A stretch of 64,000 nucleotides of DNA from Bdellovibrionales bacterium (GCA_016786465.1 JAEUWC010000016.1:82422-146421), one strand, 5' to 3'; shown: positions 54,700 through 63,353, counted from the stretch's first letter. Numbers and translations are program-made. Notes: generated from the sequence alone by a model not told the origin.

Positions 54700-54766
54700 G
54701 GCCCCACGACGGCCCTAGTTTTTGTCTAGGCAGACGTGTGACCTGACCAACAGATCTTTCTAGATC
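54700..54766 (+). promoter_or_regulatory. Hairpins in the rpsO-pnp gap
   Basis: The 118-base gap has GGCC-CCACGAC-GGCC (54700-54714), CCTAG-TTTTTGT-CTAGG (54714-54730) and GATCT-TTCT-AGATC (54753-54766). In enteric bacteria the same place holds the rpsO terminator and the RNase III hairpin by which PNPase controls itself. These stems are weaker, so the same role is only inferred. AAGGA (54769-54773) is the pnp ribosome site. Confidence 0.4.
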
Positions 54767-54780
54767 GTAAGGAAAAAACC

Positions 54781-57063
54781 ATGTTCAACATCCAACGTGT
54801 ATCCACGGAAATGGGCGGCAAACCGCTGACCATCGAAACCGGAAAACTAGCCAAGCAGGCAGACGGTTCAGTCTTCGTCAGCTACGGCGACACTCGCGTT
54901 CTGGTCACCGCTTGTTCGGCTAAAGAACCCAAGCCTGGCCAAGGCTTCTTCCCTTTGACGGTTGAATTTGCCGAAAAATTCTACGCTTCCGGAAAAATTC
55001 CTGGCAGCTTTCACAAGCGCGAAGGCCGTCCGACCCAAGAAGCGACCCTTTCAGCCCGTCTGATCGACCGCCCCATTCGCCCACTTTTCCCTGAAGGCTA
55101 CCTAAACGACACGCAAGTCGTCGCGACGATCATGTCCGTCGATCCAGACGCAGACGTCGATGTCGCAGCCGCGATCGGCGCAAGCGCAGCCCTTCACATT
55201 TCGGACATCCCATTCAACGGACCTACGGCTGCTTGCCGTGTGGGCCGCATCAATGGACAGATCGTCATCAACCCAACCTGGCAACAAATCGATAGCGGCG
55301 AAACCGACATGGAAATCATGGTCGCCGGCACCGAAAAAGCCATCATGATGGTTGAAGGCGGCGCCCGCGAAGCCACCGAAGAACAAGCATTGGAAGCGAT
55401 CATGGCAGCTCACCGCGAAATCGGCAAAGTCGTGAAAGCGATTCACGAACTTCGCAAGCTTTGCGGCAAAGAAAAGCGCGAATTCACCCCACAAGCAGTG
55501 GAAGCGTCCGTGAAATCCAAAGTCGAATCTTTGGCAACCGACGGCTTGAAAAAAGCCCTTCGCACGAAGGACAAAGGCGCTCGCTATGACTTGGTGGACG
55601 AAACCAAGAAAAAGACGATGGAAACCTTGGTTCCAGAATCGCTGAAAAAATCAAATCCAGAAGAAGCGGCCAAGATCGCTAAAGACGCCGCAACGGCGTT
55701 TGAAACGCTTCAGTACAACTTGATGCGTGAAATGATCTTGTCAGACAAGATCCGCATCGACGGACGCGACACCAAGACCATTCGCCCGATCACGGTCGAA
55801 GCAGGACTTCTGCCACGCGTTCACGGAAGCGCGCTTTTCACTCGCGGCGAAACCCAGGTTTTGGCTGCCGTGACCTTGGGCACGACTGACGACGAACAGA
55901 TCGTCGACACGATGTTCGTGAACACCATGCGCAAGTTCATGCTTCACTACAACTTCCCACCTTACAGCGTCGGCGAAACCGGCCGTATGGGTGGCACCAG
56001 CCGCCGCGAAATCGGCCACGGCGCTTTGGCCGAACGTTCGATCAAGGCGATGATGCCGAAGTACGAAGCGTTCCCATACACAGTCCGAATCGTCTGCGAA
56101 ACCTTGGAATCCAACGGTTCGTCTTCGATGGGTTCGGTTTGCTCGACCTCGATGGCGTTGATGAACGCAGGCGTTCCTTATCCAAAGCCAGTCGCAGGTA
56201 TTGCGATGGGCTTGATCAAGGAAGGATCTCGCACCGCGGTTCTTTCGGACATCTTGGGTGACGAAGATCACTTGGGCGACATGGACTTCAAAGTCGCAGG
56301 AACCAAAGACGGCATCACCGGCATTCAGATGGACATCAAAATCGAAGGCATCGATGAAAGCATCTTGAAGACTGCGCTTTCGCAAGCTCGTGAAGGCCGC
56401 CTTCACATCTTGGGCGAAATGTCGAAAGCCATCAGCCAGCCGAACAAAGAAATGTCTCCGTTTGCTCCGCGAATCACGACGATCAACATTCCCGTCGACA
56501 AGATCCGTGAAGTCATCGGTTCAGGCGGTAAGGTCATTAAGGACATCATCGCTCAGACCGGCGCGAAAATTGACATCAACGACAATGGCGTCATCAACAT
56601 CGCTTCGAACGACGGCGTGGCTTCACAAAAAGCCATCGACATCATTCGTGGCATCTGCGCAGAAGTCGAAGTGGGCAAGACCTACAAAGGCGTCGTCAAG
56701 AAGATCGTCGATTTCGGCGCATTCGTCGGCGTTTTGCCAAACCAAGATGGCCTGTTGCACATTTCGGAAATCGCTTACGAACGCGTGAACACCGTCACCG
56801 ACCACATGAAGGAAGGCGACGAAATCGAAGTCAAAGTCATTGAAGTCGATAAGTCGGGCAAGATCCGTCTGTCACGCAAGGCACTTCTTCCGATGCCAGA
56901 AGGTTACACGCCACGCGAAGGCGGCGGCGGCGGCGACCGCGGCCCTCGCGGCGACCGTGGCGGTCGTGATGATCGTGGCCCACGTGGCGACCGGGGTGGA
57001 CGTGATCGTCCACGCGGTGATCGCCCTGCACGCGAAGACCGTGACGATCGCGGGAATCGCTAA
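54781..57063 (+). CDS. pnp: Polynucleotide phosphorylase
   Basis: PNPase degrades RNA from the 3' end with phosphate and is part of the degradosome. The 760-residue product has two RNase PH domains (GREAT matches FHKREGRPTQEATLSARLIDRPIRPLFPEGY and GFGETGRMGGTSRREIGHGALAERS-like GRMGGTSRREIGHG), a linker helix domain, KH (IREVIGSGGKVIKDIIAQTGAKIDI) and S1 (GVVKKIVDFGAFVGVLPNQDGLLHISEI). A long RGD/RGG-rich tail of about 60 residues follows (GPRGDRGGRDDRGPRGDRGG), longer than in E. coli, and could bind RNA or partners. Confidence 0.97.
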   Translation: MFNIQRVSTEMGGKPLTIETGKLAKQADGSVFVSYGDTRVLVTACSAKEPKPGQGFFPLTVEFAEKFYASGKIPGSFHKREGRPTQEATLSARLIDRPIRPLFPEGYLNDTQVVATIMSVDPDADVDVAAAIGASAALHISDIPFNGPTAACRVGRINGQIVINPTWQQIDSGETDMEIMVAGTEKAIMMVEGGAREATEEQALEAIMAAHREIGKVVKAIHELRKLCGKEKREFTPQAVEASVKSKVESLATDGLKKALRTKDKGARYDLVDETKKKTMETLVPESLKKSNPEEAAKIAKDAATAFETLQYNLMREMILSDKIRIDGRDTKTIRPITVEAGLLPRVHGSALFTRGETQVLAAVTLGTTDDEQIVDTMFVNTMRKFMLHYNFPPYSVGETGRMGGTSRREIGHGALAERSIKAMMPKYEAFPYTVRIVCETLESNGSSSMGSVCSTSMALMNAGVPYPKPVAGIAMGLIKEGSRTAVLSDILGDEDHLGDMDFKVAGTKDGITGIQMDIKIEGIDESILKTALSQAREGRLHILGEMSKAISQPNKEMSPFAPRITTINIPVDKIREVIGSGGKVIKDIIAQTGAKIDINDNGVINIASNDGVASQKAIDIIRGICAEVEVGKTYKGVVKKIVDFGAFVGVLPNQDGLLHISEIAYERVNTVTDHMKEGDEIEVKVIEVDKSGKIRLSRKALLPMPEGYTPREGGGGGDRGPRGDRGGRDDRGPRGDRGGRDRPRGDRPAREDRDDRGNR

Positions 57064-57081
57064 GCTTAAAGTAACAAGACA

Positions 57082-57107
57082 GGGACGAGCCGAAATGTGC
57101 TCGTCCC
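57082..57107 (+). terminator. First hairpin after pnp
   Basis: GGGACGAGC (57082-57090) pairs with GCTCGTCCC (57099-57107) around an eight-base loop, 18 bases past the pnp stop. The downstream sequence has no strong T run, so it probably supports RNA 3' end stability or works with the next hairpin. Confidence 0.6.
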
Positions 57108-57117
57108 GATCGTTTGA

Positions 57118-57150
57118 AAAAGGGGACTGAAGCTCAGTCCCCTTTTCTTT
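57118..57150. terminator. Strong intrinsic terminator after pnp
   Basis: A 13-bp perfect stem, AAAAGGGGACTGA (57118-57130) with TCAGTCCCCTTTT (57134-57146) and a three-base loop, is followed by CTTTTTC. It ends the pnp message and, as the A run on the left gives U's on the minus strand, also ends the convergent lipoprotein metalloprotease gene. Confidence 0.9.
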
Positions 57151-57157
57151 TTCTGAT

Positions 57158-59698
57158 TTACTTCGTTCCGATGAATTCCCAAACCAGCTTGTTGCCAGCG
57201 GAAGTTTGGGTTCCGCCTTTCATGTAACCATTCGGATCCACGACCCCGGAACCCGTTGCGATAGCGGGAATCAGTTCGCGATCCGTTCGATTTGAACCTG
57301 TGTCGGTGCAAGTAAAGACCATGTCATAAGACTTTGGGTTTTCTGGCGAACTGCCCGCACCGTAGGTTCTAGGATTGCCCTGCAGGAAGCTATAAACAGC
57401 GTAAGCCGAAAACCTGGACCCTGATTGGGACAGAGTAAACGTTCCGCTTCCGTCTGAAGTACACGTATTGATCTTGTCGCTTGTGTTTGTCTTCGATCCG
57501 GCCCCTTCTGTGGAAAAGATCGGATTTTTCATGGCGTTCGTTACATTCTGAATCACACGACACAAGGTACCGAAGCTTGCCGGGCCGCAAGGATCGATGT
57601 CTTCTTCGATCACCTGATAGGCGTAATCACCCAGCCCTGAAAGCAGTTCAAACTGATCGGTCAGGCGCCCGTCAGAATCGCGCTTGGCCTTGAACGACAA
57701 GTTGTAGTTCACGACGATGTGTCGAAGATTGTAGTTCCCGGTGCCTTTAACTCCGGTTTCTTTCCGCATCGAAGACTGCATTTTTCCGGTGACGACATAG
57801 CAAGGCATGTTGTTGGCTTTGGCAGACAATCGAACCTTTCCCGTTCCGTCCCAGATGCCGAAAGGTGCTTCGAAATCTGACCGCGAAAAGACCATCACCA
57901 TTTCTTCGATCGGTCCAACGCCGGGCTCATCAAAACAAAATTGACGTTGGAAATTTCTTCTGGCCCCTGGCTTTGGATCCCAATCTTCGGTCGACCAAGA
58001 ACCATTCTTCTTGATCAGGACTCGAAGGTGGAAATCTTCCTCTTCGGCCCCACCGCGATTCCAAGAAAGGGTCAAAGTCTTCACGTTTGGATCGATGGTG
58101 AAGTGTTCGTAAGCGCGAGTCAGACCCATGGGGAATTCCAGCAACTTTTCATATTCAAAGTCGCCTTTTCCATCCAGTTTCACCGGTGCTTGAATTTTGA
58201 AACCCGAAGCGGCAGACGCCGTCGAATCTTGCGGGTGCTCTTCAAAGCCATCCCACTGCTTGAACGAAGGCGGATTGCCTTCTTGGTTCCAACCCGTGAC
58301 TGAAAATTCTGGCCAAATCTTCTTGAATCCACCGCTGAAAATTTTGTCCATCGATCGGATCGGGTTCAGCCCTTTTTCCATCAAGTAAAGATCGCGAACC
58401 CAAGCGGTTCCAAACTTTTTTTCCATCGCCAGATAGAAAACCCAGGTGTCATACGCGGCATCAATTAGGCTGTAACGGCCGTAGTGCGTGAAAAGTTCCC
58501 ATTCATGTTCGATGTCGTTTGAAGGGAAAGTATGGTGGGTTGCCCAGTTCGCGATTCCTTCGTCGGTATCTGCATAGTCATCGCAGGAAAGATTTCTTTC
58601 AAACGTGAACTGAAACACATGGAACAATTCATGCGTGATCGCGAATTCGGCGTACTTCTGATTCACGTAAGGACGATGCGGATCCAAGATGATGAATGAC
58701 GGACGTTTCGAACAACCGTTCGGATAGGTGACGGTCAAGCCACGAGCGTCCGATATCGGCGCCAAATAGATATCCAATTTTCCGTTCCCGCCGTCGCACC
58801 AAACGTGTTGGCTGCCGTCCTGCGCGGTGAACGTATAGGACCCGCTATCGTTCAAAATAGTTTGACCCGTCAGTGCTTCGTGATGAGCCTTCGCCGTCAC
58901 CAGCGCCGGTTTCAACATGTTGATCAGCGTTGTGTAGTACTGGGACGGTGGGATCAAAAGCGAGCCTTGTTCATTCTTGTACCAAAAGCGGAAATCGCCA
59001 TCGTCAACAAAGACCCAAGCGCCGGCCGGAAAGGGTTCAGGAATCGGAGCCGTTCCAGCGCAAACCGATGCCGCCGTTTGTCCAAACTTCAATCCTGTAG
59101 CCGGATAAAGGGTGTACGGATTTGCGCGAATCTGGCTGTGAACACCCACAGGTGGCTTCACTTTGCCCGTGCCTGAATAAAAACTTTCAGGATTACTTGG
59201 GGGAAGTAAATACGGAATGATCGCCAACTGGGCGTCTAGGCCCAGCGACGGAAGCGCGGCTTGTGCGGCATTCAGAAGCTGTGGGCTTAATTCAGTGTCG
59301 TCATGGGTCACGCCGCCCGACGCTGCGGGCGATGGCGAAACCGATGGGGTCGGACGGTATTGGGTCGGCAGGGCAGCGGGATGGACGCGAGCTTGGACTC
59401 GGTAGACCCAGGCTTGATCCACCGTGATCTTTTGATCTTCCAGATCCTTCATGATCTTTCCGTCGGCTGAATTCGGATTTGTTCCTTGGGTCGGAGGAAT
59501 GGGAAGCCCTGAAGGGAAGCCCGAAGGTAGGCCTGTTGGCCAAGTCGAAGGGTCCTGGCGGGCCCAGCATTCCCAGGTGGTGCATTCCTCTTTGGCAGCG
59601 GATTGTCCGCCCCCACCGCCCCCGTCATTACAGGCCTGCAAGCCTGCGAAAACGATGACTGCTGCTACCCCAAACCCCAAGTATCGACGATGAAACAT
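57158..59698 (-). CDS. Lipoprotein zinc metalloprotease-like protein
   Basis: The 846-residue protein has a lipobox GLQAC (Cys23) followed by a Gly-rich stretch and Thr/Pro/Ser-rich linkers. A gluzincin-type site is visible: HELFH (356-360) in EFAITHELFHVFQFTF and Glu380 in DEGIANWATHH, 19 residues after the second His, as in thermolysin-like enzymes. The C-terminal 250 residues look beta-rich. It may digest prey or environmental protein at the cell surface. No proregion or inhibitor was identified. It is convergent with pnp, sharing the terminator at 57118. Confidence 0.7.
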   Translation of the reverse strand: MFHRRYLGFGVAAVIVFAGLQACNDGGGGGGQSAAKEECTTWECWARQDPSTWPTGLPSGFPSGLPIPPTQGTNPNSADGKIMKDLEDQKITVDQAWVYRVQARVHPAALPTQYRPTPSVSPSPAASGGVTHDDTELSPQLLNAAQAALPSLGLDAQLAIIPYLLPPSNPESFYSGTGKVKPPVGVHSQIRANPYTLYPATGLKFGQTAASVCAGTAPIPEPFPAGAWVFVDDGDFRFWYKNEQGSLLIPPSQYYTTLINMLKPALVTAKAHHEALTGQTILNDSGSYTFTAQDGSQHVWCDGGNGKLDIYLAPISDARGLTVTYPNGCSKRPSFIILDPHRPYVNQKYAEFAITHELFHVFQFTFERNLSCDDYADTDEGIANWATHHTFPSNDIEHEWELFTHYGRYSLIDAAYDTWVFYLAMEKKFGTAWVRDLYLMEKGLNPIRSMDKIFSGGFKKIWPEFSVTGWNQEGNPPSFKQWDGFEEHPQDSTASAASGFKIQAPVKLDGKGDFEYEKLLEFPMGLTRAYEHFTIDPNVKTLTLSWNRGGAEEEDFHLRVLIKKNGSWSTEDWDPKPGARRNFQRQFCFDEPGVGPIEEMVMVFSRSDFEAPFGIWDGTGKVRLSAKANNMPCYVVTGKMQSSMRKETGVKGTGNYNLRHIVVNYNLSFKAKRDSDGRLTDQFELLSGLGDYAYQVIEEDIDPCGPASFGTLCRVIQNVTNAMKNPIFSTEGAGSKTNTSDKINTCTSDGSGTFTLSQSGSRFSAYAVYSFLQGNPRTYGAGSSPENPKSYDMVFTCTDTGSNRTDRELIPAIATGSGVVDPNGYMKGGTQTSAGNKLVWEFIGTK

Positions 59699-59721
59699 GC
59701 CATCGTCTGATCACGAACAGG

Positions 59722-59831
59722 GGTGTCTGACAACCTTTTGATGCCTGGTGCGTTATTTTGATCGAATTTCAGACGACGTCCGGAAAACAACCCAATATAA
59801 CGCGCCGAGCATCAAAAGGTTGTCAGACACC
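59722..59831. repeat. Inverted repeat with 39-bp arms
   Basis: The left arm 59722-59760 and right arm 59793-59831 are inverted copies with 35 of 39 matches, the outer 23 bases being identical. The spacer is 32 bases. The outer end has GGTGTCTGACAACC, a near-palindrome like REP elements. It lies 24 bases before the lipoprotein gene's start. A tandem ACCTAAAAAGAG pair (59829-59840 and 59841-59852) abuts the right arm. Confidence 0.8.
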
Positions 59832-59845
59832 TAAAAAGAGACCTA

Positions 59846-59886
59846 AAAAGAGATCAGCCGGATCTGTGAATCACAGATTCGGCTGA
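59846..59886 (-). terminator. Terminator of the structured region
   Basis: The stem TCAGCCGAATCTGTGA / TCACAGATCCGGCTGA (one mismatch) with essentially a one- to three-base loop ends in TCTCTTTTT on the minus strand. It ends transcripts from the 60057 gene and the structured region before the lipoprotein metalloprotease gene. Confidence 0.8.
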
Positions 59887-60047
59887 GTCCCATCGGTTAC
59901 TTTTACACCCTTGGTTTGTCCTTAGCCCCTTTGACCAATCCGGCCCGAAGGTGACCACCTTCTCGGCTCGGGGGTTAGGCTTTGTTTCGTCTCTCGCTCC
60001 CCCCTTTCGGGGGAAGCGAGGAACCTCGACGAAACTCTAGCCTGGTC
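59846..60047 (-). ncRNA. Candidate structured RNA ending in a terminator
   Basis: This 202-base part of the 358-base gap has a compact set of stems on the minus strand. A long hairpin (60043-59977) has arms AGGCT, GTTTCGTC, CTCGCT and CCCCC, with a GAAA loop. A palindrome GAAGGTGGTCACCTTC (59962-59947) forms the next stem. GACCA (60047-60043) pairs with TGGTC (59937-59933), closing both as a multi-branch. A 16-bp terminator stem (59886-59854, one mismatch) is followed by TCTCTTTTT. It begins about ten bases past the 60057 gene stop, so it could be its 3' UTR or a processed RNA. No known family was recognised. Confidence 0.5.
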
Positions 60048-60056
60048 CGGTAGGAC

Positions 60057-60728
60057 TCACTGCTTGGCCGAAGCCGGAGCACGCGAACTCTTCACAGGAA
60101 TGTCCGCGTATTGGATGTCTTTAGCTAGGTCGAATCCAAGCTGTTTAGCTAGGAAGTTGACCTTGGTAACATCGCGTTCTGCGTCTTTGCGCTCTTTTGC
60201 AATGATCGCCAATTCAGGAGTGTTGCCTTCGGAAGGATCCAAGTGCAAACGGGACAATTCGCCCAGTTTCTCGCTGTTTTTGTCGATCGTCTTGCGGCAT
60301 TCAACAGCCGTCAGACGGCCGTAGAATGGACGCATTTGCAAGTATTCGTCCGACAGCTTGTTCAAGTTGTCGGTGTCATGAGCCGACACTTCTTTTTCAG
60401 GAACGAACTCGCCGGTTTCGTTCACGTAACGTGACATCACCAGAAGATCGTACTTTTTGAAGTGTTCGATCCATGCTTTTTCTTGAGCGCCCAATTTCTT
60501 ATATTGAGCAACCACTTTGACTTTCAGGGCGTCAAGATCCGCAATGCGTTTCTTCCCTTCAGCCAATTGGGTCTTCAACTCTTCCCTCGCCCGCCGAAAT
60601 TCCGTCCGAATGATCGGAGACATTTCTGGATTATTGATCGTTTTGTCATCCGCAAGCGAGGAGCCCGAGATAGCAAAACCGGTGACTAGCACCATACCTA
60701 ATACCCGACTAGAGCTAATGTGTTTCAT
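60057..60728 (-). CDS. Exported coiled-coil protein, function unknown
   Basis: The 223-residue product has a signal peptide (RVLGMVLVTGFAISGSSLA) and a charged helical body. Coiled-coil stretches appear at RREELKTQLAEGKKRIADLDALKVKVVAQYKKLG and KDAERDVTKVNFLAKQLG. One Cys only. No known family. ATG at 60728 is chosen since it directly starts the signal peptide; the open frame continues to 60815 without a signal. It follows the tandem paralogues after 111 bases. Confidence 0.65.
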   Translation of the reverse strand: MKHISSSRVLGMVLVTGFAISGSSLADDKTINNPEMSPIIRTEFRRAREELKTQLAEGKKRIADLDALKVKVVAQYKKLGAQEKAWIEHFKKYDLLVMSRYVNETGEFVPEKEVSAHDTDNLNKLSDEYLQMRPFYGRLTAVECRKTIDKNSEKLGELSRLHLDPSEGNTPELAIIAKERKDAERDVTKVNFLAKQLGFDLAKDIQYADIPVKSSRAPASAKQ

Positions 60729-60839
60729 AGCAACTAACTGATCGGAGTTCGGGGTTAAAACTTGACTGGAATGGTCTGGATACATTTTAACTATAAATTT
60801 CAGTAAGTTAAGCAAAAATCACCCTTAACAATCCAAGAC

Positions 60840-62096
60840 CTATTTGGGGCTATTTTCTTGAACAAGAAGCTGAAGTGCATCGAAGTAAGCCGCGACCCTT
60901 TTCGAAACGCCTTCAGGCATCTGAATGGGCAGATTCTGAATTTCATCCAAGAATGCCTGACGTTTAGGAAGCAGCTCTTTTGAATACCGAAGGAACTCGG
61001 CCTTCCACCTAGCCACATTTAGATTTGGAATTTCGCCGTTGAACCCGCTGGTCTTCCCTTCAAAGTTGGATTGCAACCGAGAAAGAATCGAATTCACGGA
61101 CTCGTTTCCTTGAAAGATGATGTCGGCCGAAATCGCCATGTCATACGGTAGAACCCCTGCGTAGACACCGACTTCCTTTAGATTGGCCTTCTTTTTGTCC
61201 TGAACCTTTTTCATCAAGACAACGGTGTTTTTGTTTTTGCCTAGATCGTAGTCCCAGTTCGCGGCCAAAACTTCGATCAGAATCGTTGGAATCGCCAAAG
61301 TATGGTCGGACTTCGCATCTGTCATGAAGTCGATATCGTTATACCCAGGCTTAAACATCTTTAGGTGCAGCACGCTGACGTCCAGCCTTTTTTCGACATC
61401 TTTGTCGGGCTCGATAAAAAAGCCGTACTGCATTTTCTTCACGAAACGTCGATTCCCTTTTGACGAATCCAGGTAATGGACCTGGGCCAGACGAACCCGA
61501 AACGCTGGAAAGCCTGAAACTTCCATCCACCTTTGCGTCAGGTATTCCATCATCACGCTTCCGTGTTCTATGGGGTTTAGCTTCTTGCCCATGAATCCAG
61601 CACCGTTCTCGGCAAAGTAGCATTCCGAAACCCACTTCATGTCGTTGTCTTTCAACGGATCAAAAAGGGTTCCTTGAATTTGCGCATCTTTTTTGTCCCA
61701 AATCACCTTGAGCAATGGAACCGGACAGGTCCCACGCCCGCCACCCCGTCTTTGCAATTGAACCGGAAACTTTTGACCGTGGCTTTTTATTTCAATCATC
61801 CCGGGCGACTGGGTCAAACGATGATCCGGAACATTAAACCCGGGCCCGCCATCACCCTTCAATTTTCCGCTGAATTGTCCGGTAATCTTCACCTTCAGCA
61901 AGGTTCGACGATCAAAAAGCCCTTCGACTTTCTTCTCGGCCTTCTTTTGCGCCTCACACTTGGCGCAATGACCGTCCAGTTTCTTGATCGCGTCTTCGCC
62001 TTCCTTCATCGCCTGAAGCGCCTGGGGAACTTCCTGGGCTTGGGCCGAACCGGAAAAAGCGGACAAAAATAGAATCATCCCAATCCAGGCGTTCAT
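60840..62096 (-). CDS. Exported CxxC protein, paralogue 2 (possible remote CotH-like)
   Basis: The 418-residue protein has a signal peptide (MILFLSAFSGSAQAQ) and a CAKC motif near residue 45 (HCAKCEAQKKAEKKVEGLFD). The core has PLLKVIWDKK, LKDNDMKWVSEC, EYLTQRWMEVSGFPAFRVRLAQVHY and FFIEPDKDVEKRL. The order of these elements resembles the CotH kinase-like fold (strand plus Arg-rich loop, 'a..l....g.pa.r...v.v', 'g.y.l.E'), but the match is remote. It overlaps the end of the upstream paralogue by one base, so both come from one message. Confidence 0.6.
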   Translation of the reverse strand: MNAWIGMILFLSAFSGSAQAQEVPQALQAMKEGEDAIKKLDGHCAKCEAQKKAEKKVEGLFDRRTLLKVKITGQFSGKLKGDGGPGFNVPDHRLTQSPGMIEIKSHGQKFPVQLQRRGGGRGTCPVPLLKVIWDKKDAQIQGTLFDPLKDNDMKWVSECYFAENGAGFMGKKLNPIEHGSVMMEYLTQRWMEVSGFPAFRVRLAQVHYLDSSKGNRRFVKKMQYGFFIEPDKDVEKRLDVSVLHLKMFKPGYNDIDFMTDAKSDHTLAIPTILIEVLAANWDYDLGKNKNTVVLMKKVQDKKKANLKEVGVYAGVLPYDMAISADIIFQGNESVNSILSRLQSNFEGKTSGFNGEIPNLNVARWKAEFLRYSKELLPKRQAFLDEIQNLPIQMPEGVSKRVAAYFDALQLLVQENSPK

Positions 62097-63304
62097 TAGG
62101 GCTGGGCTTTCTTGGATTGAATAAAGGCCCGCAATGCCGTGAAGTAGTCCGCCAGCATCTGGTCCACATTGCTTGGAAGCGCTGAAGGGAGAGCTTTAAG
62201 TTCCTGGCGGATGATGTCTTCTTTGGTTTCCAGAATCTGTGCGTACTTCAACCATTCTGAATGCCAATAATCAGGGCTACCTTTCAAAAGCACACGTTCA
62301 CCATTGGACCAGCTTCCGTGTCCGCCAGCGTAGCTTTTGTTCAGGACCTGAGCCCAATCGACCATTGAATAATTCAAAATCCGTCCCGGAATAAGGGTCA
62401 TGTCGTAGGGCAGAAATCCGGCATAGGACCCCGTTTTTTTGAAATCTTCTTTTTTAAGGTCCATTTTCTTCATCAAGACGACCGTGTTCTTGTTTTCCCA
62501 GACCTTGTAGTCTTCGTTCTGAAACAAGTCCTCGAGCAGAATTCCTGGAATCGCCAGGGTCATGTCTGAACTTGGATTCTGGGTCAGGTCGAAACTATTG
62601 TTTTCAGCGGCAAACTTCTTCACCGGCACCACGGTAACTTTCAGGCGATGTTCCACATCTTTGTCGGGTTCTAAAAAGTACCCATAATGGTCGTTCCCCC
62701 GGAAAGTCTTCTTGCCTCGATTGTCCAGGTCCTCGTAAGTCACCTTGGCCAGACGAACCCTAAGCGCGGGAAAGCTTGAAAGTTCCATCGCGCGCTGAGC
62801 GAAGTATTCTAGCAGGATTTCGCGAGTCTGGCCCAGCGAGCAGTCCGACACCCACTTCATGTCGTTGTCTTTTAGTGGATCAAGCAGCGTCCCCTGGACG
62901 TCTTTGGCTTTTTTATCCCAAATCACCTTCATCAATGGGATCTCGCATCCGCCCCGCGCCCAGCCCCGGCGTTCAAGTCGGACGGAAATTTTCTGATCGT
63001 AAGGCGATCCGATCAGAAGCTCTCCATCAGACTGGGTCGCTTCTTGCTGCGCCTTATCTTGGCCCTTGTCCTTCAGCCCAACGCTAAAGTGCCCGCGAAT
63101 TTTCAGTTCAAGCACCGTGCGGCTGTCAAAAAGCCCTTCGACTTTTTTAGCGGCTTTTTGGGCTTCACATTTCGCGCATGGCCCTTCCAGTTTCTGGATC
63201 GCCTTTTGACCCTCATCCAGCGCTTTCACAGCGGCAGGAAGGTCCTGTCCCCAAGAAATTGACGCGCTTGCTAAGTAATTCAATAAAATGAATGCCAGCA
63301 CCAT
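62096..63304 (-). CDS. Exported CxxC protein, paralogue 1 (possible remote CotH-like)
   Basis: The 402-residue product is the first of the pair. A signal peptide (FILLNYLASASISWGQ) precedes PCAKCEAQKAAKKVEGLFDSRTVLELKIRGHF. The core shares PLMKVIWDKK, LLDPLKDNDMKWVSDC, EYFAQRAMELSSFPALRVRLAKV, YFLEPDKDVEHRL and NKNTVVLMKK with the second copy. The C-terminal parts are less alike. Duplication with retention of the CxxC and the central block suggests a conserved activity. Function is not known, and the CotH-like idea is only by pattern. Confidence 0.6.
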   Translation of the reverse strand: MVLAFILLNYLASASISWGQDLPAAVKALDEGQKAIQKLEGPCAKCEAQKAAKKVEGLFDSRTVLELKIRGHFSVGLKDKGQDKAQQEATQSDGELLIGSPYDQKISVRLERRGWARGGCEIPLMKVIWDKKAKDVQGTLLDPLKDNDMKWVSDCSLGQTREILLEYFAQRAMELSSFPALRVRLAKVTYEDLDNRGKKTFRGNDHYGYFLEPDKDVEHRLKVTVVPVKKFAAENNSFDLTQNPSSDMTLAIPGILLEDLFQNEDYKVWENKNTVVLMKKMDLKKEDFKKTGSYAGFLPYDMTLIPGRILNYSMVDWAQVLNKSYAGGHGSWSNGERVLLKGSPDYWHSEWLKYAQILETKEDIIRQELKALPSALPSNVDQMLADYFTALRAFIQSKKAQP

Positions 63305-63336
63305 GCCTAAGTATCGGAACTTTTCGCTGTAATCCT

Positions 63337-63353
63337 AAGGGCTAGACCCTTAT
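63337..63353. promoter_or_regulatory. Inverted repeat between paralogue 1 and acyl-CoA dehydrogenase
   Basis: TAAGGG-CTAGA-CCCTTA has six-base arms and lies in the 64-base gap between divergent genes, 16 bases before the dehydrogenase ATG. It is a plausible operator for either gene. No clear -10/-35 pair is seen. Confidence 0.4.

Noticed and set aside
59933..60047. c-di-GMP-I type riboswitch in the structured region, suggested by the GAAA loop and 'AAAGCC' next to it.
   Set aside because: The conserved GGCAAACC and GACGCAAAGCC boxes are not present, so there is no real match.
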